A stretch of 63,698 nucleotides of DNA from Prasinococcaceae sp. CCMP 1430 (taxonomy: Eukaryota; Prasinodermophyta; Palmophyllophyceae; Prasinococcales; Prasinococcaceae). The translations under genes were made by a program, and so were the position numbers. Numbering within the stretch: position 1 is the first letter of the stretch; each line of letters opens with the position of its first letter. The stretch is taken from assembly GCA_013416795.1 (NCBI GenBank), contig RQSC01000854.1:27597-91294 (forward strand), given 5' to 3'. The notes under the pieces are model-generated. The model did not search any database. It was given only the letters and a program-made list of their open reading frames with translations, and was not told where the DNA came from. Shown in pieces: positions 51,578-60,728 of the stretch.

Positions 51578-52397
51578 AGCCACGCCGCACACACACGCCG
51601 AGGCAACGCTCTCGCGCCCCCCTCCCGCGCGGGGCGCGCCGCGCTCGGAGCGCGTCGCGTACGGCGCGCGAGCGCGGCGCCGTCGAAGTTGGAATGGAGC
51701 GGGTGTGTTTGCGGGGCAGGGGCCGACCTCAGCCGCCGCAGGTGCGGCACGCCGCGCGCCGGGCGCGGCGCGTGTGGCGCCAGCCCCTCAGGCGCCCACA
51801 CCGTCCGGCGCCGTGCCTGCGCACACGCACGCACGCACGGCACCCGCGCACGCGCATCGCTTTTTAAGGTTTTATACCTTAGGGTTTATCAAATATTTCA
51901 AACCCTTTCATAGTGCCATAAATACCCAAACATTGGTTTGGGTTATGTGTGGTTCCGCGCGGACGGGCTCATCGGCGGGAGCGCGATCCGCCGGCGCCCG
52001 CAGCCGGCCGCACGCGCGCACCACGAAATATTCTACCGCGTTTTAAGTACCTCGTTATGCATCTTACGGCCGAAGAGTTTGCGGAGTTCGTGTCGAAATG
52101 GGCGTAATTCCACGGGCGGTTACGCCCCGTGCGGAGCGATGGCGGGGAACCGCGCAGATCCTGCTCGTTTGGCGCGTGGCGTACGGCGCGAGCCTCCCTC
52201 CCCCCCTTCCCCCTCTCCTCTGCGTGCGTTGGCGTGCACCTGCGCCCGCGCAACCAGCACCGCCCGCGCCCGCGCGTGCGTGCTCGCGCGCGCGCGACAC
52301 ACGCCGTGCCGCGCACGCGCTGTGCACGGGGCTTGACGGAGACGCGCAGGGTCGCGGGGGCGCTGGGCGGCCGGCGAATTTTTGAAAGGCGAGCAGG
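51578..52397. promoter_or_regulatory. divergent promoter with AT-rich island
   Basis: About 820 bp between two head-to-head unknown genes. An AT-rich island at 51860-51950 contains TTAGGGTTT (51879-51887), a second AAACCCT, and TTGGTTTGGGTTATG; such composition is rare in this DNA. The remainder is GC-rich simple sequence. Confidence 0.45.
51879..51887. promoter_or_regulatory. TTAGGGTTT (telo-box, reverse)
   Basis: A perfect reverse-orientation telo-box in the AT-rich island of a divergent promoter. Confidence 0.4.
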
Positions 52398-53753
52398 ATG
52401 GCCGCTGTGCGGGCGAGTGCGCATGCGGGCCCCAGCGCAGGCATCGGCGCCAAGCGTGGGCGGCGTGCGACTGGAGCTAGGCGCGTGGCACGCACAGCTT
52501 GGCCGCCTGGCTCAGCGCCGGAGTCCGAGGAGGCATCTTCGTCGGCGCAGTTGAAGATGCCGGAGTTTGAGAAGCTGGAGACTCTGCGCGGCACTCCGCT
52601 GGGCTTCATCGAGCGCATCGTGGTGGACGAGGCGCCGCATTCGCGCGAGGAGCTGCTCCAGGTCGCCCGGGAGGGGCGTGCTACTGTGCTTGCCTCGTGC
52701 GTAGCTTACGAGGCGCTTACCGCCGCGGGGCTTGTCAAGCACTACGCGAGGGGAAATGGCGGTCAGGGGGCGGTCTCAACCGCCAGTGACCCGCAGGCAC
52801 CACCGCCTCAACGCGAAGACACTGCCGACGAATCCAAGGCCCGCGCGCCGCGCCGCACGGACACGACGCCAAACGAGCGCTTTGTGCCGGACACAGCGCG
52901 CGTACCGCCGGTGGAAGCCAAGCCGCGTCGCCGCAAGATGAAGTTATCCGTGCCAAATGGGGACGCGGGCAAGACAGTTCTCTTCCCTACCCAGGATCGC
53001 GCCGAGCCTGTCGAAGAACAGGTGGAGGAGGAGACTAAAGCTGCAGATGTCGATGAACCAGCAGTGGAGGCAGAGAGTACGGAAGCTTTGGCAGAGGCGC
53101 CCGAGTCCTCGCCGGATGACGCCGACACCATTGTCCTCGAGCCCGAGCTTTTCGAAGCTGCGACTGCGACTGCGCCGAAGGCAGAGCCTGAGCAGCGCAC
53201 CAAGTCCGAAGCAGAGGCTGCGCAAGAGGTGGCGCAAGAGGCGGCACCCGTGACAAAACAACCCGAGGAAAAGCCAGAGGAGGCTCAGCTAGCGGCGCCG
53301 CTCGTTGCTTCCGGCAGCGAAGGGAAATCCGATCGAGTTGCCGTCAAGACCGTTGGTAGCGTCGCAGCAAAGTCTCTCGGGGTCAAGGCGCTCCTCGCGG
53401 CGGCCGCCCTTGGCGGCACGTATGCCCTTGGGCTCAGGGCAGGCCCGCTCCTCGGCGGGACACCAAAGCGCGAGCTGCTTGCCGCTCGCGCTGCTGCTGC
53501 TGCGCCTTCCAAGGCGGGCAAGGTCACCAAGAAGTCCAGCAAGGCTTCAAAGAAAACTCAGGCAAGAGAGAAGAGAGGGGCTGCCGCACCGACCGCGACG
53601 ACAGGTTGGTGGGGCTGGGGCGGGAGCGAGGAAATCGCCACCCCAGCCAAGGCCGAAAAGACAAGCAGGAAATCGAGGAAGGCCAGGAACGACAAGACTG
53701 CCGCAGATGAGACCACCAGCAGGGGATGGTGGTCGTGGGGCAAACGTGAGTGA
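52398..53753 (+). CDS. unknown protein with one membrane segment and WW-rich tail
   Basis: A single exon of 451 residues from ATG 52398. A globular piece (about residues 55-115: MPEFEKLETLRGTPLGFIE, then EELLQVAREGRATVLASCV) is followed by a long acidic, Glu/Ala-rich disordered stretch (about 160-300), then one likely membrane helix (KALLAAAALGGTYALGLRAG, about 325-345) and a Lys-rich tail. The tail contains two related motifs, TGWWGWGGSEE and SRGWWSWGKRE, the second being the C-terminus. I do not recognise a family. The layout suggests a single-pass membrane protein with a cytosolic WW-motif end, perhaps for binding. Confidence 0.65.
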   Translation: MAAVRASAHAGPSAGIGAKRGRRATGARRVARTAWPPGSAPESEEASSSAQLKMPEFEKLETLRGTPLGFIERIVVDEAPHSREELLQVAREGRATVLASCVAYEALTAAGLVKHYARGNGGQGAVSTASDPQAPPPQREDTADESKARAPRRTDTTPNERFVPDTARVPPVEAKPRRRKMKLSVPNGDAGKTVLFPTQDRAEPVEEQVEEETKAADVDEPAVEAESTEALAEAPESSPDDADTIVLEPELFEAATATAPKAEPEQRTKSEAEAAQEVAQEAAPVTKQPEEKPEEAQLAAPLVASGSEGKSDRVAVKTVGSVAAKSLGVKALLAAAALGGTYALGLRAGPLLGGTPKRELLAARAAAAAPSKAGKVTKKSSKASKKTQAREKRGAAAPTATTGWWGWGGSEEIATPAKAEKTSRKSRKARNDKTAADETTSRGWWSWGKRE

Positions 53754-54008
53754 GTAGGCACACTCGACCGTGGCGAGGGCACCGAACAACGATCGGCATG
53801 AATCGAATTAGTGTTTTCTTACGCGATCCTACTTCACGCGTGTGAGCCCTCACCCCCTGGGCAATTGCCCGAGTGTGCCCGAGTGTGAGCGCGGGCGCAT
53901 GCGCTGCGCCCGTACCACGAAATGCCATCGTCCCAGCGAGCCCCCCCCCCCCCCCCTCTCTCTCGCGCACGCGCACGTGTGCCAGAGGATTGGGGAGGGC
54001 TTGCGCGC

Positions 54009-54856
54009 CTAGTACTTGAGCCCTTCCCAAACGGGCTCTGGCAAACCGAGGAAATGCTGAGCAAACTCAACGAGCTCAGGCACGACCCGCGCGCTCAGTC
54101 GTGGGAACGCGTACGTCGCCAACACGAGGCGCGCGGGTTCGCACGATCGGCTTGCCACACGGCAGACTGCGAAGCCAACCGAGTCCTCCGATCGCTCCGT
54201 CGTCGTGCGACCGTACACACATGGCGGATGCCAGCGATGGACCTCGTAGCGCTGACCTTCGAGCACCACACCGCTCGACATGGCCGCGTCGCGGTCCTCA
54301 AATACTGCCGCTGTCGCGCGCAGCTCGTCGCGCGTCACGCTGCCCGTGCCTTGCCCGCCCGTACCAAGCACCTCGCCGCTCGCGTCGAAGACGATCACGC
54401 GCTCGCAGCCGTCGAACAGCGCATTAAGCGCGTCGCCCACGGCCTCTGGCAGAGGGGGAGAGAGCGAAGGAAGCGTGCGTGCGAGCGTGCGTACGTGCGA
54501 GCGAGCGAGCGAGTGCGCGCGTGCGGGCCATTCAGCCCAAGGTCAGTGTATGCGCACAGGCCATTCAAACCTGCCGACAGCCTTACCACACAAATCCGCG
54601 CGCGCGCGCGCGCGCAAGCAAGCAAGCAAGAGAGAGAGAGGATCGCCGCTGTTTGCGCACGCGCCCTTCATCGTCGCGACTAGCCCGAGAGAAGCGCACG
54701 CTAGCACGTACCCTGCTCTCTCGCATTGTCATCCGCCGTGACGTCGGTGCCGCCCGGCGCTGCATCGGCGCTGCTGCTCGCGCTTGCTGAGAGCAGCGCC
54801 CCAACCAGTTTCGCCGACACGTCCACTGAGTGCGGGCCGCCCGGCCACCCTGCCAT
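54009..54856 (-). CDS. profilin-like protein with N-terminal extension
   Basis: Two exons: 54856-54712 and 54445-54009, joined across a 266-bp phase-1 intron (GTACGT...CAG). The product is 193 residues. The first exon encodes MAGWPGGPHSVDVSAKLVGAL, an amphipathic start. The second resembles the profilin fold: ERVIVFDASGEVLGTGGQG, then GVVLEGQRYEVHR, VYGR, and a strand LVLATYAFP before a C-terminal helix (VVPELVEFAQHF). Profilins are usually 120-140 residues; the extra N-terminus and weak similarity mean actin binding is not assured. A roadblock-like fold is the main alternative. C- and GAGCGAGC-type simple repeats lie in the intron and 3' flank. Confidence 0.6.
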
Positions 54857-55871
54857 CGCCGCCACGCACTCCCACCTCCCACTGTGCTGCCTCGCCTCTC
54901 CCCTCTTCCGCAGCGCACGCGTGCGAGCGCACAGCTGGCTCGCCACGCTGGTCCGGCTCGCCAGGTGCCCTGCGCGCCAGCGCGCAGCAGGCACTCCCTC
55001 CCCCCCCTCCCCCGCCCCCCCTTCCACCCTCTCCCTCCTTCCCCCATTCCCACTCAAACGGGCCGTGAAGAAAGAACATACTTGCACTCCTGAGCGCCAA
55101 GCACTTCTAGCGATGGTGAATAGTATCAACTCCTACTCATTCTGAGCCCGCCGCCCGACGGCGACGCGCGCTTCGACGCGCGGCCGCTCCGCCACTGACC
55201 CGATCGCCCCCTCCCCGCCTCTCATCCCCCCTTGCGCGCGCGCCTCCGCGCGCGGCCGACGCGTGCTGCGGATGCCGCAGGCGCCGATGGCGGGCGCGGC
55301 GGAAGTCCGCGCGGCCGGACGGCCTCGGCCTCGGCGGGGCTGCTGCGCCGCCGCCGGGGTGCCCTTGAGCGCTCCCGCGCCCGCGCGCGCTCGGGGAACA
55401 CGATGGATTCCACCCTTATTTCGGAATCCAAAATGGATGAAAGGGTATTCAACCATCAAACTCTGTTTATATTGGATTCCATATTTCGCGAAAGTCTCAC
55501 AACCCCGGGAGCGCTCCAAAAACGCGCGGCGCGAATTTTTGGTGGTTCGGGCGATGTATGCGTATCCCGGATGCAATAGCGTGGAAATCACGGGATATTC
55601 ACGTGAAAAGTGCAGCTAAATTTGCCTCCGTTTTTTGGGCGCTCTGAGCTGGCGGCGGCGGCTGGCGTCGCGGCGGCTGGGTGCGGCGCGCCACACAACG
55701 CGAAGCGCGCTTGCCGGCGCAGCACGGCGCCCCGCGGCCGGCGGCCCAGACCTCGCGCGCTTGGTCCCCCCCCGAGACGACTGGCTCAGCTTGTCCTCGC
55801 CCTCGCCCCTCGCCGCGTGCGCGCCAAGAGCGCCAGCGCGCAGACGCCGCGGCCGAGCGTTGAGCGCCGCG
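54857..55871. promoter_or_regulatory. long divergent region with AT-rich island
   Basis: About 1 kb between profilin-like and translin genes. An AT-rich island at 55398-55620 carries GGATTCC at 55405 and 55474 with its inverse GGAATCC at 55423, in an inverted arrangement. No coding frame there resembles a protein. It may be a promoter or a decayed element. Confidence 0.4.
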
Positions 55872-56880
55872 ATGGCGTCCAACCCGAACAAGCGCAGCCG
55901 CGCGGCAATGGCCGCCGGCGATGCGCCTGTGGCCGCAGGGCCGATCCTCGACGAGGCTGAGTTCACCCAGATGAACGAGGAAATGAAGGTGAGCACCCGC
56001 GACCGAGCCTGCCAGCTCATCTGCCGCAGGAAGGGGGGATGCGAGCGACGGAGGGAACACGCGACGATGGGTTGAGCGCATGCGCTCGTGGCAACGGTGA
56101 CATGCCGCATGCTGACAGACTGGCGCTCGCCTCGGTATTGTGGCTATCGTGTAGGCGTACGACCTGAAGCGTGAACACATCATCAAATCGACGCGTGATG
56201 TGCTTAAGAATTCCAAACAAGCGATCTTCGCGCTGCACCGAGGCGACCGCACCAAGGCAGCCACTCTGCTAGACGACGCAAAGGCGAAGGCGCTCGCGCT
56301 GCTGCCCACCGTCTCTGAAGAGCGCTCGCTGCGGCACGGCAGCTTTGCCGGCGCCGCCGAGGAGTACGCCGAGGCGCGCGCGTACCAGTACTACCTCGAG
56401 CACGGCAAGCTCATCACAATGCGCGAGCTCGAATTCGTCGACAGGGACGAGTATCTGGTACGGGCACCGTTGGCACGCTGAGTCGCATGCGGACGCGTGG
56501 GCGCGCTGCAGTGCGCAATACGCGCTGATATGTCCCTCAAGCGACCTCCTGCTGCTGACACAAGCGCTTGCGCGTGAGTGCAGGGCGGCGTGATCGACCT
56601 CACGGGTGAGCTGATGCGTTATGCGGTGTCGCGCGCGACGGAGCGCGACGTGGAGGGTGTCAGGCGCTGCGCTGAGCTGGTGGACTCGCTGCAGGGGCAG
56701 CTCATCCAGTTCGAGTTCCGCAACGGTGCGCTGCGCAAGAAGTACGACTCCATCAAATACAACATGAAGAAGCTGGAGACGGTGCTCTACGAGCTCTCCC
56801 TCGTGAACGCAGGCAAGATCACTGCACCCAGCGGCGAGCTCGACAAGGAGCCGCCCGCCGCCGCCGCGGACGACCAGTGA
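55872..56880 (+). CDS. translin-family protein
   Basis: Three exons: 55872-55988, 56155-56457 and 56584-56880, both introns phase 0 (166 and 126 bp). The product is 238 residues, near translin (228). It is all-helical with the family motifs KREHIIKSTRDVLKNSKQAIF, ARAYQYYLEHGKLIT, then GGVIDLTGELMRYAVSRATE and FRNGALRKKYDSIKYNMKKL, ending in the LETVLYELSL helix. The GGVIDLTGE segment is TRAX-like while the RNGxLRKKYDxxKY segment is translin-like, so I call only the family. Translin and TRAX form the C3PO octamer that binds nucleic acids and, with TRAX, cleaves RNA (known). Confidence 0.93.
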
Positions 56881-57029
56881 TCCGGGGTCGACAGCTGGTC
56901 AGCAGCGCCGCAAAATAATGAAGATGACGCGGCATTCGATGGAATCACTACTGCTGCGTGCTGCAAGCCTCCGAGATTGATAGTATTGGAATGGCGGCGA
57001 TGTTTGTGTGAGTGAGCGTGTAGGACGCC

Positions 57030-59439
57030 TCAGGCGACCCTAGCCGCCTGCACGTCAAAGAAAACACGCGTTGGTGTGTGGCCAGCCACGAGTGTGAGCG
57101 CCTGCCCCGCGCACACGCGCACGGGTTCGTCGAGAAATTGCAGAGCCTCACTCCACTGCGCAATGGGTGCGCAAATGTGTCAGCAGGGTGTAAGGCGCGC
57201 AATGAGCGACGGCTCTTCGCGAGCTCGTTGAGAAGGGTGTGCTTCGGATGGGCGCGCCCACACCACTCCGCCAAAATCCTCGCGCACGCACCGTGCACTC
57301 GCCGTCCGCGGGCGCGCTCGTGAACGCGTGATCCCCCTTGCTCAGTCCAGCCGCAGCAACTGCGACGCCCTTGGGCAGCATGTCCAGCGTGAAGTGGAAC
57401 ACAACCGCGTTTGCAACGCCATCACGGCTCGCCACGAGCGGCACGGACACCCGTCTGGAATACTCGGCGCTCGAGGGATCGTCCTTCCCTCCGCCAGCGC
57501 CGTCGAGTGGCGCGTTGAAGTCGAAGTCAAGACATGATTTGGGCGCGCTCAGCGAGATGAACTCAATCCGCGGCGTGCGGATGGACACGTACCCGGCGGC
57601 CGTCTTCGGGCGCAGGGCGTCATACGCGTTCACGTCGAGGGAAGACTCGACGCGGCCCTCAATGGCGAACGCGGCGCTCGGTGCCGGCAGAGGGGCTGCC
57701 TGCTGCGGGATGTGGACCAGCCTGGCCACCACGCTGGCCCTAGCCGGGATGACCATTGCGTCAGGAGCGCAAAGCGTGCGGCGAGCATGTGCGACGGTTG
57801 GGATCACGTGCTCTCCGAGCAGGCCATCGTCAAGCACTTCAGACACAAGAATGTCGCAGCCTCCACCCCCCCTGAAGCCGAGAGCATCACTCGACGTGAG
57901 CTTCGTCGAGTGAGACTCGACAACGTCGATTCTATCGGTGAGCGCGTTGGCGTTGATGACCTCCCTTGCTGCTGCAGCGATGGCAGAGACGACCTCCACG
58001 CAACACACCTCTGAGGCGCCGTGACGAGCGGCCATCATGCCGAGCAGGCCTGAGCCAGCGCCTATGTCCAGCACCCGACACTGAGCAGCGGCGCCTCCCT
58101 CGACGCCGGCGCGAGCCTGGCGGCGCGCGTGCATCGCGGCGATTGCGGCCGCGAGCGCGCGCTCGTAGACATCATTTCTGACGCCATCATTGACCATCCC
58201 GAAGTGCCAGCGCGACACGCTCGCAGACGGCGCAGAGTTGCCGCCCTTGTCATCGCCGCCGCCTTCGGCGCCGTTGCCCAGGGTCAGTGCTGCCATCGCA
58301 GCACCATCATTGCGACGCGCATCCGCACTGCCTGTGCTCGCCGACACAGCGTATGTGTTTGCGGCGACGTCAAAACGCGCGAGCAGCTCGAAGTCCTCAC
58401 CAGCACACAAGTCGATGGCGCCTGCCAGGTGGGCGATGACACATCGGCGTGACTCGTCGAAGCTGACGAAGTCCCCCTCGGCCAACGCAACCTCCGTCCA
58501 CAGCGCCACGGCGTTGCAGCGGCCACCGGAGCTGGCGCGTACGGACGCCCTCAGAGGCGGAGCAGGCCGCCCTTCCCCTCCCTCCAGTGTCGCGTCGTCG
58601 CAGTTCTTGCACGGGATCGCAGCAGGCCCATCGCACGCGGCGCGCACTCGGACGAGCTCGATTGCATCAGCGAGCCTGGCGTGCTTCACATCGCGCAACC
58701 TCTCCCTATCGCTGCACGGTGTTGGCCGCAGCGTGTTGAACGGCGTCAAGTCGAAGCCTGAGACCGTGCCGAGCGGCGAGCGCACGGGCTGCACCTGCGA
58801 GGGGGGAAGCTCGACCGGGAGTGCCATGAGACGTGCCGCATGCGGAACGTATGCCGTAGCATCGCCCGTCGCCACGAGGTTCTTGTTGCGCAGTGCGGAG
58901 AGCTGCTCCAGCGCTGAGCGCAGACCGATCGCGTCTTCGAGCGCGGGCGCAGCCACAAGCGCTGCCCTAGGCGCCGCGCTGGTCGCATCGCCGCCCGACG
59001 GCGCAGCTCTCACTCTATCAGACGATGGCTCGGTGGCGGCAACGTGAAGCGCGGCCGCGACGCCGTTGTGTCGCGCTGCACGCTGCAGCGCGGCGGCCAC
59101 CGGACGCATCGGTTCATACGCTCGCGCTCGCCCGCCCGTTTGTTCGCTGATTGCCCTCGCCAGGAGCAACGGCACAGTTGGCAGCTCACCCGCGCCCGGC
59201 AGCGCGACAGCGAACGCGCCCCCGGCGGCGAGTGCCCGTCGCAGCGCCGCGTCCCACGCGGCGCGGCGGCGCATGTCGTGCAGCAGCGCGAATTGCCACT
59301 CGTCGGGCCGAACGAGCGAGTCGTACAGCAGGTAGCGCAGCAGCAGCCCGCGCACGCCCATCTTCCTCCGCACGGCGCGCTCGGCATCGCCACTGTCGCT
59401 GTCGCTCCCGCTCCCGCTTGAGCCCGCCGCGGCCGCCAT
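57030..59439 (-). CDS. PRMT7/9-like protein arginine methyltransferase
   Basis: The main exon is 59439-57292 from ATG 59439. A last exon of six codons (57047-57030, AARVA and stop) is plausible after a 244-bp phase-0 intron with donor GTGCGT; otherwise the frame runs on to 57148. The methyltransferase motifs are clear: RWHFGMVNDGVRNDVY, motif I VLDIGAGSGLLGMMAARHGA near residue 454, ADRID-like LTDRIDVVESHSTKL, the double-E-loop variant VSEVLDDGLLGEHVIPT near 530 (as in PRMT7/9, not the SEWMG of type I enzymes), and a beta-barrel half. The first 400 residues are divergent and insertion-rich. PRMT7 makes monomethylarginine (known); activity here is inferred. Confidence 0.88.
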
Positions 59440-59649
59440 GGCGCGCACCCCGCGCCAGCGCCCAGCGCCAGCGCGCCGCTCACGCTGTGGCGCGCCGCGC
59501 CGCGCGATCGGCCGCGCAGCAGCATTTGTGAATGTTACATGTTGCGTATTGGCATTTTCGGCGCGTGCGGACTACCAGTGTTGGGCGGCTGTTCACGGCA
59601 GCGCGGCACACTGCCAGCCCGCAACATCCGGCTCTACCCGCGCCAACAC

Positions 59650-59680
59650 GCCCGCCCGCCCGCCCGCCCGCCCGCCCGCC
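59650..59680. repeat. (CCCG)n tract
   Basis: About eight tandem CCCG units just upstream of the small Cys-rich gene. Confidence 0.9.
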
Positions 59681-59701
59681 TGACAGGGCGCGTCCACGAA
59701 G

Positions 59702-60375
59702 ATGTCCTCGTCGCTCGCTCGCATTTCGTCCGTCGCGCCGGCGGCCGCCGGCGGCGCGGGCGGGGGGGCCATCCCGGTCTCGCAGGAGGTGCGTCGCGCG
59801 CGGGTGGGGGATGTGGGCGGCTCGCCTGGCCTCGCCGCGCGGCACGTATCTCCGACTGGGGCAGTCCGACCTCCGTTGCATGTGTCTAGTAGGGCGGCGC
59901 GGCCTTGCGAGCGCCGCATCGCCGCGCAGGCGGCCCCTCACAGCGCGCCGTGCCGCGCTGACCGTCCACCTGTGCGTGCCGTGTGCGCAACGCACGTGTG
60001 TGCTGCTGTGTGCAGGCAATGTTGCGCGCGCAGCGTCGCTTCCAGGAGGAGAACCCCGAGGCCGCCGCGAAGCTCGAGAGAAACGCGAAATTCGCGTACG
60101 CGTGCTGCTTGTGCACGCTGTGCCTCAGCTGCATTCCGCTGTGCTGCTGCACCCCCGAGGCCGACAAACGGCGCCTCATCGAGCTTGCCCAGGAGGAGCA
60201 GCGGAAACTCAACACCCCCAGCCGCGAGGGCGGCGGCGCCGCCGCCGCACCCAGGCAGGAGGCGCAGATGTCCAAGGGGCAAAAGGAGAGAGAGCTCGAG
60301 CTGAAAGAGAAGGAGCTGCAACTGAAGGAGAAAGAGCTCGAGCTGCGAGAGAAGGAGGCCGCGCTGAACGGGTGA
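59702..60375 (+). CDS. small Cys-rich, coiled-coil protein of unknown function
   Basis: Two exons: 59702-59788 and 60016-60375, with a 227-bp phase-0 intron (GTGCGT...CAG). The product is 148 residues. A short Ala/Gly-rich start leads to a helix (FQEENPEAAAKLERNAKFAY) and then a dense Cys cluster, ACCLCTLCLSCIPLCCC, which is hydrophobic enough to sit in or on a membrane and is a likely palmitoylation site. The C-terminus is a charged coiled coil of repeated KEKELxLKEKEL units. I do not recognise it. The layout suggests a lipid-anchored adaptor (inference). Confidence 0.65.
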
Positions 60376-60415
60376 AAGAAGAACGCCAGCCGAGGTGGTG
60401 GTATCGGCCGACAGT

Positions 60416-60500
60416 GTTCTCACGCGCATCAGTGCTGCCACGGTGCCACCGACAGCGCGAGCGTTCTCACGCGCATCAGTGCTGCCACGGTGCCACCGAC
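60416..60500 (+). repeat. 47-bp direct repeat
   Basis: A 38-bp identical block (60416-60453 and 60463-60500) repeats with a 47-bp period in the 3' flank of the small Cys-rich gene. A degenerate third copy may follow. It is noncoding as far as I can see. Confidence 0.9.
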
Positions 60501-60628
60501 GGCGTGAGTGTCTGCACTCGCTGCAGTGGTTGCCGCAGCGATGGCCCGGCGGCCTGCGCGGCGCCCATGTGATGATGTGACCCATCACGCGGAACCTAGA
60601 CTATACCTAAAATCAAGGTTTCGAACCT

Positions 60629-60636
60629 AACCCTAA
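60629..60636. promoter_or_regulatory. AACCCTAA within an AT-rich patch
   Basis: CCTAACCCTAACCC-type sequence (about 60626-60639), two adjacent telomere-like units in an AT-rich patch 100 bp upstream of the TMEM209-like start. Confidence 0.4.
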
Positions 60637-60728
60637 CCCATGTTTTCAAATGTGCAGTTGGGACGCGCGCGCTCCCCACAGCGCGCGCGCGGCCCGTGCG
60701 CGGCGTGGGGCGGTGGTGGGAGGGGGCG

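Noticed and set aside
59650-59680. CRISPR-like or other spaced repeats
   Set aside because: It is a simple tetranucleotide tract without spacers; no CRISPR array exists in the window.
60615-60640. T-arm-like GGTTCGAAACC on the minus strand, suggesting a tRNA
   Set aside because: No acceptor stem, D-arm or anticodon arm could be built around it; the match is part of the telomere-like AT-rich patch.
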